11,232 nt of DNA from assembly GCA_041301185.1 (NCBI GenBank), contig JBFYSV010000271.1, positions 1-11,232 of the forward strand, written 5' to 3'. Position 1 is the stretch's first letter; the number at the start of each line of letters is the position of its first letter. A program made the position numbers and the translations under genes. A model generated the notes under the pieces. The model worked only from the letters and a program-made list of their open reading frames with translations. It was not told the DNA's origin and searched no databases. The DNA comes from JAQBDA01 sp041301185. GTDB taxonomy: Bacteria; Chloroflexota; Anaerolineae; Anaerolineales; UBA4823. This document shows positions 6,447 to 11,232 of the stretch, one piece after another.

Positions 6447-8048
6447 TCATCCCCGTTCCCGGTCACGGTGCAAGAAATAATGCTTTTCTAAAGTCTGTCG
6501 TTCACCACTAACAGGATCATCCCAGCTGATTCGCAGGGTAGCCTTTTTCAATCCTTCCTGCCAATCCTCGATCACCATCACCGCGTCTGCGTTGGGTAAT
6601 TTCTGGTAGTTCTCAAGCTCTTCGTTGGTGGCAGCGTAGTTGATCCGTTCGGCAAAATCCTTGAACACACCTGTCAAAGCCGGACAACCATAATCCAGGT
6701 TGGGACACAAATCGCGCGGGATTTCATCGCTTACTTCAAATACCCCGGTTTGGAGCTGGTCGAAGGGGACAGAACGCAAAGGTCCCACTCCTTCTTCTGG
6801 AGCTATATCCTGGATAATCCGGGTTGCAATGGGGGTCTCAATGCCGTATTGCGGCAGACCCATATAGCTCAGAACGATCAGAATCGCCACAAAGAAAATG
6901 CCCACCCCCACGGCAATCGGTCGTTTATAAATGCTGCGGTATGGATTGCGGTCTATATAAGGAAGACCAACCAGAAGCAGCACGAGCACTGTAGGGATAA
7001 CGAGACCCATCAGGATTTTATCGCCCAGCTTGAGCATGCCTTGTAACCACCAGAAATACCAGGGCGCTTTGGTGTCAAGGGGCGTCACCTGAGGATTGGC
7101 AACATTCTCAAGTGGCGCTCCATAACCGAAAAAGATTGTAGCTGCCAGCAATATGAATAAGCCCAAGGCAGTCAGGAAGACTTCGTGGGTCAGTAGATCT
7201 GGGATGAAATCAATTCTCTGCTTAGCTGCTTTCTTTACCTCTGGAGAGACATTGCCTTCTTCTATATTTGCCGGTAAGGAGATCCCGTGCTCGCGGGATA
7301 CTTTATAGTAGTGGATGCTGATCACCAGAACGGCTGCCAGGGGAAGTAAGACAACATGCAGCAGGTAGAAGCGCAACAAACCACCTGCACCAATATCGGG
7401 GGCGCCGCGGGCGATCAGGTTGATTTGCTCACCCACCAGGGGCGCGGCTTCGAACATGCTGGTGCCGATGGTTACCGCCCAAAATGCCAACTGATCCCAG
7501 GGGAGCAGATAGCCGCTAAAACTCAGCACCAGGGTGATGCCCAATAACACCACCCCCGTCAGCCAGGTAAAGGAGCGTTCTTTTTTATATGACCCGGTCA
7601 AGAACGTTCGCAGCATGTGCAGTGCAGTGAAAATCACCATCGCTTCTGCCCCCAGGCGGTGGATATCACGCAGCAGCTTGCCGTAAGGCACATTACTCAT
7701 CAGATTCAGGATCGAGGTGTACGCCTCTGCCGGGGAGGGGGTGTAGTAGATCATCAAGATCAAGCCGGTGAACAGCTCCACAAAGAAGAAAAATGCCGTG
7801 AAAAAGCCCAGCCGGAACGTGTGGCTTAATATTGTTGAGCCTTTTTCGTAGTAGCGCGGCCGGATATGGAACAAGAAACTGGTCGTGTGGACGCGGTAAC
7901 GCGGGTTGGGTTTCTCGGTGGGCGGATCGCCGCGCAGGATCGCACGCAGCTCGTTCAGGCCAAGCCCAGCGGTGATGATCCGCACCCGGTTATCTACCGC
8001 TTCGCCCGCTTTCTTGCGCATATCTTGAAGATCAAGGGATTTGTTCAT
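6447..8048 (-). CDS. Cytochrome b of a bc/b6f-type complex (b6 and subunit IV fused) with long C-terminal tail
   Basis: Membrane core of a quinol oxidoreductase, 533 residues. About 75 soluble residues precede helix A (76-101). Heme ligands are H130 and H144 in helix B (RDIHRLGAEAMVIFTALHML) and H231 and H246 in helix D. The helix D pair is separated by 14 residues, as in cytochrome b6 (bc1 has 13). The helix C segment SFSGYLLPWDQ is at 176-186. Three further helices (about 288-308, 344-363, 378-398) form the subunit IV part. The Qo-site PEWY motif reads APWY (328-331), without the acidic residue. The only cysteines are C448 and C455, so the N-terminal cysteine that binds heme c-n in b6f is absent. 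About 135 residues follow the last helix; with seven helices they should lie outside the cytoplasmic membrane. AGGA lies 6 bases before the ATG; 56 bases separate it from the Rieske gene. Confidence 0.95.
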   Translation of the reverse strand: MNKSLDLQDMRKKAGEAVDNRVRIITAGLGLNELRAILRGDPPTEKPNPRYRVHTTSFLFHIRPRYYEKGSTILSHTFRLGFFTAFFFFVELFTGLILMIYYTPSPAEAYTSILNLMSNVPYGKLLRDIHRLGAEAMVIFTALHMLRTFLTGSYKKERSFTWLTGVVLLGITLVLSFSGYLLPWDQLAFWAVTIGTSMFEAAPLVGEQINLIARGAPDIGAGGLLRFYLLHVVLLPLAAVLVISIHYYKVSREHGISLPANIEEGNVSPEVKKAAKQRIDFIPDLLTHEVFLTALGLFILLAATIFFGYGAPLENVANPQVTPLDTKAPWYFWWLQGMLKLGDKILMGLVIPTVLVLLLVGLPYIDRNPYRSIYKRPIAVGVGIFFVAILIVLSYMGLPQYGIETPIATRIIQDIAPEEGVGPLRSVPFDQLQTGVFEVSDEIPRDLCPNLDYGCPALTGVFKDFAERINYAATNEELENYQKLPNADAVMVIEDWQEGLKKATLRISWDDPVSGERQTLEKHYFLHRDRERG

Positions 8049-8104
8049 AGATCATCCTGGAATTGAGTGCTTGTTTTCGATTTTGAGTGTTCAACAAAAG
8101 TAGA

Positions 8105-8662
8105 TCAGGCGTGAGGTTCCCCTCTGACACGCTGACCGGTATCCACCTGGATAATCGCAGCCGGGTTATCCGGGACGGGCATCGGCTGGCCATCACTGGC
8201 TTCAGCCAGGACTTCCCCTGTCTCGGGATCAACCACCTGCACTACGAAGCGATCCAAACTGCGCGGGGCAGGTCCGGTAATATAAATGCCGTCTTTCTCA
8301 AATTCAGAGCCGTGACAGGGACAGATGAACTTGTCTTCCTGATCGTTCCAGTTGTACAGGCACCCCAGATGAGTGCAAACCTTGTAAATCGCCAGCACTC
8401 CCTGATCGGTATTCGAGAGCCAGAACTTTACCTTGGGATAATTGGTAGGCGGGGCATCCGACGCTGGCAGATCTGCGACCGACCCAACCGGGATGACGCC
8501 ACCGAACTCCCCCGCCTTGAAGCGCGGCATGGCAAAAAAATAGGTCATCCCCCCCATGCTGACGGTTAGAAAACCCAAGGATGCCAGCCAGGCAAAATTC
8601 AAAAACTCGCGCCGGTTAATGGGCTTTTTTTCTACGCCTGACTCTTCAGGTTTTGCTGCCAT
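8105..8662 (-). CDS. Rieske [2Fe-2S] iron-sulfur protein of the bc-type complex
   Basis: 185 residues; takes the first electron from quinol at the Qo site and passes it to cytochrome c. The N-terminus has INRREFL (15-21), a Tat-like twin-arginine motif, before a single helix (about 23-43) that anchors the protein. The cluster-binding boxes are CTHLGC (C96, H98, C101) and CPCHGS (C114, C116, H117); C101 and C116 are the expected disulfide pair. FEKDGIYITGPAPRSLD follows, as usual for the fold. It is first in its operon; AAGGAGAGG lies 6 bases before the ATG, and a promoter is predicted 60 to 85 bases upstream. Equivalent genes are called petC, petA or qcrA in different organisms, so no symbol is assigned. 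Confidence 0.96.
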   Translation of the reverse strand: MAAKPEESGVEKKPINRREFLNFAWLASLGFLTVSMGGMTYFFAMPRFKAGEFGGVIPVGSVADLPASDAPPTNYPKVKFWLSNTDQGVLAIYKVCTHLGCLYNWNDQEDKFICPCHGSEFEKDGIYITGPAPRSLDRFVVQVVDPETGEVLAEASDGQPMPVPDNPAAIIQVDTGQRVRGEPHA

Positions 8663-8719
8663 ACACTACCTCTCCTTAGCACTATATCGGACAATTAATG
8701 TGTTATTAACCTTTCGAGA

Positions 8720-8748
8720 ATTGTATCACGACGATCCGGGCTTAACAA
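8720..8748 (-). promoter_or_regulatory. Predicted promoter of the Rieske/cytochrome operon
   Basis: Read on the minus strand: TTGTTA (8748-8743, 4 of 6), 17-base spacer ending TGA, TACAAT (8725-8720, 5 of 6). The TG one base before the -10 makes it an extended -10 promoter. The start would be near 8713, giving about 50 bases of leader before the Rieske ATG. Prediction only. Confidence 0.5.
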
Positions 8749-8910
8749 GATAATTCAGACGTATAATGCCATGTTTTACCATGAGAGTTTACCAAAAAAT
8801 GCACCCGCTGTCATACGCCTGAAAAATCAAATCGTGTGATTTTACACAGACCAAAAGGGTGATCCAACAATCACCCTCCTGACAAGAATTCTGCCCTGCG
8901 CGGCGCCTTA

Positions 8911-8919
8911 TGGTATGAT
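8911..8919 (+). promoter_or_regulatory. Predicted extended -10 promoter for the four-helix membrane protein
   Basis: TGGTATGAT is an extended -10 (TGnTATGAT, 5 of 6 in the hexamer). There is no convincing -35 at 17 bases, which extended -10 promoters can tolerate. The start would be near 8926, about 46 bases before the ATG at 8972. Confidence 0.35.
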
Positions 8920-8971
8920 CAGCCCGACGGCAAAAGCACCGATTCGAAACGAATTCAACACGGAGGGTCCA

Positions 8972-9337
8972 ATGTCACTGGGAGAGATTCACGGGCGTCT
9001 GGGTTATACAGCGATGTATTTTATGATCTTGATGGCCGTATGGGGATTATGGCGGTTTTTCCGCAAACAAAGCGTGGATAGCAATTACTGGGGGGCGCTG
9101 GCAATCGGCGAGATATTGATCCTTGCCCAAGGGTTACTGGGGGGGTATCTATGGATCATCGGGGAACGCCCCGGGCGTTCCATTCACATTCTGTACGGGA
9201 TTGTCACCGCGCTGGTGATCCCGGGCGTGTATGCTTACACCAAAGGCGACGAGCAGCGCCGGGCGATCCTGATCTACGGCGTATCCTTGCTGTTCTCAGC
9301 GGCGTTGATCTTCAGGGCGATCACCACCGCGGGTTAG
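8972..9337 (+). CDS. Four-helix membrane protein, possibly heme-binding (CtaA/b561-like architecture)
   Basis: 121 residues, nearly all membrane: helices at about 11-29, 39-63, 72-89 and 97-115. H7 (EIHGRLGY) lies just before helix 1 and H72 (GRSIHILYG) at the start of helix 3, on the same predicted side. Such a pair could bind a heme b, as in the four-helix halves of CtaA/Cox15 or in b561-type proteins. No cysteines are present. The start is set at 8972 because GGAGG stands 5 bases before it; the in-frame ATG at 8915 overlaps the predicted -10 and has no ribosome site. It is divergent from the Rieske operon and shares its control region, so a respiratory role is plausible but unproven. I do not recognise the family with certainty. 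Confidence 0.8.
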   Translation: MSLGEIHGRLGYTAMYFMILMAVWGLWRFFRKQSVDSNYWGALAIGEILILAQGLLGGYLWIIGERPGRSIHILYGIVTALVIPGVYAYTKGDEQRRAILIYGVSLLFSAALIFRAITTAG

Positions 9338-9350
9338 GATACGATTATTG

Positions 9351-9410
9351 GTAGGGGCGGGGCAAAAGAATTCTGAAAAATCCGGCGAGTCGTCTCTTGC
9401 CCCGCCCTAC
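9351..9410 (+). repeat. REP-like palindromic element, copy A (upstream of the transposase gene)
   Basis: 60 bases starting GTAGGGGCGGGGCAA and ending TTGCCCCGCCCTAC; the right arm has lost one C compared with copy B. It differs from copy B (9731-9791) by three substitutions and that one-base deletion. The GTAG at the foot of the stem is the tetranucleotide that marks REP sequences handled by RAYT transposases in enterobacteria. It lies 14 bases after the four-helix gene and may also act as its 3' hairpin. Confidence 0.85.
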
Positions 9411-9448
9411 TGCGACCATCCAGGCTCAACAGAATATATTGAAATCCA

Positions 9449-10012
9449 ATGTCATCCTATGATCCCCAACGGCACCACCGGCGGTCCATCCGGATGAAGG
9501 GATACGATTACACCCAGCCGGGGGCGTATTTTGTGACCGTGGTAGCGTACGGGCGACAGATAATATTCGGTGATGTGATTGATGGGGTTCTGCAATTAAA
9601 TGAATTTGGGTTTCTTGTTGAGACTGAATGGCGGCGATTGTGGCAACGGTTCGATTGGGTTGTCACTGACGAAATCATTGTCATGCCTAATCACGTGCAT
9701 GGGATTTTGTTCATCGTTTATCACGACACCGTAGGGGCGGGGCAAAAGAATTCTGACCAATCTGGCGAGTCGTCTCTTGCCCCGCCCCTACAGAATTCGC
9801 CAGGTTCGTTGGGTGCAATCATACGGGCGTATAAATCAACCACAACACGTTTAATCAACGGCCTGCGCCATACCCCCGGCGTCCCGGTCTGGCAGCGCAA
9901 TTATTACGAGCACATCGTCCGGGATGAAAAAGAAATGGACGCCATCCGGCAATACATCCAAAATAACCCTGCGCAATGGGAGCTGGATCAGGAAAACCCA
10001 CTGGCGAACTAG
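9449..10012 (+). CDS. REP-associated tyrosine transposase (RAYT, IS200-like HUH family)
   Basis: 187 residues. Single-strand DNA nickase/transposase of the Y1 family. The N-terminus RRSIRMKGYDYTQPGAYFVT (11-30) is the characteristic family opening. The metal-binding HUH motif is H82-V-H84 in MPNHVHGIL. The C-terminal block VWQRNYYEHIVRDE (147-160) is followed by IRQYIQNNP (166-174), where Y169 is the likely nucleophile (YIxxNP). Residues 95-114 are encoded entirely by a REP-like palindrome (copy B) lying in the variable loop between the HUH strand and the SPGSLGAIIRAYKS helix. A near-identical palindrome lies 38 bases upstream of the start codon. No ribosome site is visible before the ATG. 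Such genes are usually single-copy, domesticated, and act on REP hairpins. The motifs look intact. Confidence 0.92.
   Translation: MSSYDPQRHHRRSIRMKGYDYTQPGAYFVTVVAYGRQIIFGDVIDGVLQLNEFGFLVETEWRRLWQRFDWVVTDEIIVMPNHVHGILFIVYHDTVGAGQKNSDQSGESSLAPPLQNSPGSLGAIIRAYKSTTTRLINGLRHTPGVPVWQRNYYEHIVRDEKEMDAIRQYIQNNPAQWELDQENPLAN
9731..9791 (+). repeat. REP-like palindromic element, copy B, inside the transposase reading frame
   Basis: 61 bases with perfect 15-bp terminal inverted repeats (9731-9745 with 9777-9791) starting GTAG and ending CTAC. It is 380 bases from copy A. It starts exactly on codon 95 of the transposase and is read through as about 20 residues without a stop. Further inverted matches link its core to the adjacent coding DNA (GAATTCTG 9748-9755 with CAGAATTC 9791-9798; CTGGCGA 9762-9768 with TCGCCAG 9797-9803), so a larger structure may form. 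Confidence 0.9.
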
Positions 10013-10051
10013 AGCAGCCGCGTAATTACCTGATCTGCCGGTAAAATTCTC

Positions 10052-10080
10052 TTGCCGGGCGCGCAGAATTACCCTATAAT
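10052..10080 (+). promoter_or_regulatory. Predicted promoter of hsdR
   Basis: TTGCCG (10052-10057, 4 of 6), 17-base spacer, perfect TATAAT (10075-10080). The start would be near 10087, about 17 bases before the ATG. The -35 lies in the loop of an imperfect inverted repeat (10040-10050 with 10065-10073), and AATTACC occurs twice (10024-10030, 10067-10073), which could form a control site. Confidence 0.5.
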
Positions 10081-10103
10081 AATTCTACAAAGCAAGGGGA
10101 CTG

Positions 10104-11232
10104 ATGACGACTCCCGAAGCGCGTGCCCGACAAAATATTGATGCCCTGCTCACCGCCTGTGGATGGGTGGTGCAGGACCGCCCCAATACGAACCTGCACG
10201 TCGGGCGCGGGGTGGCTGTGCGCGAGTTCCCCCTGGAGACCGGTATCGCCGATTACCTGTTGTTCGTAGATAGGAAAGCCGCCGGAATCCTGGAAGCCAA
10301 GGCGGAGGGAATCCCCCTGGCAGGTGTGGCGGAGCAAGCCGGGGGGTACGCGGTCGGGCTGCCGGCAAATATCCCGCATGTGGCCCTGCCGCTACCCTTC
10401 CTGTACGAGAGCACCGGGTGGAGACCTTCTTCCGGGATAACCGCGACCCGCAGCCGCGCTCGCGGCGGGTTTTCGCCTTCCACCGCCCGGAGACCCTAGC
10501 GGAGTGGCTCAGCCAGCCGGACACGCTGCGCCTCCGGCTGAGAGCCATGCCCGAGAATCATCCCCTCATCAGCGACAACCTGTGGTCTGCCCAGGTGGAA
10601 GCCATCCGCAACCTGGAACGCTCCTTCGCCGACGATTGCCCGCGCGCCCTGATTCAGATGGCGACCGGCAGCGGCAAGACCTTCACCGCGGTCAACTTTG
10701 CCTACCGGCTGGTCAAGCACGCCAAAGCGCGGCGGGTGCTGTTCCTGGTGGACCGCAATAACCTGGGCAAGCAGACTTACAAGGAGTTTGACCAGTTCGT
10801 CACCCCCGACGACGGGCGCAAATTCAGCGAGCTGTACAACGTGCAGCACCTGCAATCCAACCTGCTGGACGATGTCAGCAAGGTGCATATCACCACCATC
10901 CAGCGCCTGTACTCCATGCTGCGCGGCGAGGCAGAGTTTGACCCGGCGAGCGAAGAGGTCTCGCTATGGGAAGCGGAGGGCGCACTGGCGGAGCAAGCCG
11001 AGAAGGAAGTGCACTATAACCCGCGCATCCCGATTGAGTATTACGATTTCGTCATCACCGACGAGTGCCACCGTTCCATCTATACCCTGTGGCGGCAGGT
11101 GCTGGAATACTTCGACGCGACTCTCATCGGCTTGACTGCCACCCCCAGCAAGCAGACCTTCGGCTTCTTCCAGCAGAACCTGGTGATGGAGTACCCGCGC
11201 CAGCGGGCGGTGGCAGACGGGGTCAATGTGGA
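10104..11232 (+). pseudogene. hsdR: Type I restriction endonuclease R subunit, frameshifted and cut by the window end
   Basis: ATP-dependent DNA translocase/nuclease subunit of a type I restriction-modification system. Frame 1 (10104-10415) encodes the nuclease domain: D50 in TGIADY, E64 and K66 in GILEAKAEG (PD-ExK type), and Q78xxxY82, the extra motif of this nuclease group. Homology then moves to another frame from 10418: ETFFRDN follows, then Walker A ATGSGKT (Lys codon 10676-10678), DECH (11060-11071) and the motif III region LIGLTATP, open to the window end. One G appears to be missing in the GGG at 10416-10418. As it stands, frame 1 ends at a TAG at 10497-10499 after 131 residues and no helicase is made. 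The cause may be a real inactivating deletion or a sequencing error. No canonical slippery heptamer is present. AAGGGG precedes the ATG by 4 bases. Partner hsdM/hsdS genes are not in the window. Confidence 0.9.

Larger units (their letters stand above)
8663..8971. promoter_or_regulatory. Divergent control region between the Rieske operon and the four-helix membrane protein gene
   Basis: 309 bases without a gene. It holds a leftward promoter (8720-8748) and a rightward extended -10 (8911-8919), both listed separately. It also holds an isolated TATAAT on the plus strand (8762-8767) with no good -35, a small inverted repeat TGTG-N6-CACA (8835-8848), and a perfect 8-bp inverted repeat (8856-8863 with 8870-8877, 6-base loop) followed on the minus strand by four T. 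The inverted repeats could be regulator sites; no known operator is recognised with confidence. Confidence 0.5.

Noticed and set aside
8856..8877. Intrinsic terminator on the minus strand
   Set aside because: Only four T follow the stem and no leftward gene lies upstream of it, so a terminator role makes little sense; kept only as a possible regulatory repeat.
8915..8971. Earlier ATG start for the four-helix membrane protein
   Set aside because: It overlaps the predicted -10, has no ribosome site and adds a polar stretch; the ATG at 8972 has GGAGG at good spacing.
9351..9791. CRISPR or integron attC interpretation of the two repeats
   Set aside because: There are only two copies 380 bases apart, no regular spacers and no cas or integrase gene; GTAG-ended palindromes beside a RAYT gene explain them better.
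10413..10421. Programmed -1 frameshift in hsdR
   Set aside because: The junction (ACC GGG TGG) is not an X XXY YYZ slippery site and no strong downstream structure was noticed; a simple deletion or sequencing error is more likely.
10496..10888. Minus-strand 130-residue open frame opposite hsdR
   Set aside because: It is antisense to clear helicase motifs (Walker A) and has no ribosome site; treated as a shadow.
1..11232. tRNA, rRNA or CRISPR features
   Set aside because: Reading both strands by eye showed no cloverleaf, rRNA core or regular repeat array; a dedicated search was not possible here.

Overview
The window (11,232 bases) looks like chromosomal DNA of a bacterium that respires with a quinol:cytochrome c oxidoreductase. 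The best guess is Chloroflexota, probably Anaerolineae or a relative. This rests on the Rieske/cytochrome b genes clustered with diheme c cytochromes, the OMP decarboxylase–OPRT fusion, and a CAD-like dihydroorotase/ATCase pair. It is an inference; no rRNA or marker gene is present.

Layout. (1) Bases 1-4494, minus strand: a compact pyrimidine operon read leftwards as pyrC, pyrB, a fused pyrF-pyrE, and pyrD, which runs off the left edge. Together these cover carbamoyl aspartate formation through to UMP. (2) Bases 4495-4711: the pyr control region. A good sigma70-type promoter (4646-4673) is followed by two tandem terminator-like hairpins with U-runs ahead of pyrC, the layout of a transcription attenuator. 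(3) Bases 4712-8662, minus strand: a four-gene operon read as Rieske protein, cytochrome b (b6 and subunit IV halves fused), a membrane-anchored diheme cytochrome c, and a second diheme cytochrome c built from an internal duplication. It should encode a bc-type complex with two diheme c subunits in the position of cytochrome c1 or f. (4) Bases 8663-8971: a divergent control region. (5) Bases 8972-9337, plus strand: a small four-helix membrane protein with two candidate heme-binding histidines. (6) Bases 9351-10012: a REP-associated tyrosine transposase (RAYT) with two nearly identical palindromic REP-like elements, one upstream of the gene and one inside its reading frame. (7) Bases 10052-11232: a promoter and the 5' part of a type I restriction endonuclease R subunit (hsdR), broken by a one-base deletion near 10416-10418 and running off the right edge.

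How the parts fit. PyrD is of the class 2, quinone-reducing type, so dihydroorotate oxidation would feed electrons into the quinone pool that the adjacent Rieske/cytochrome b complex oxidises. The right end (RAYT plus restriction gene) looks like accessory DNA next to a housekeeping block. The points most worth following up are the putative pyr attenuator, the CAD-like DHO/ATC pair, the two-diheme-subunit bc complex, and the REP element that supplies about 20 residues of the transposase.
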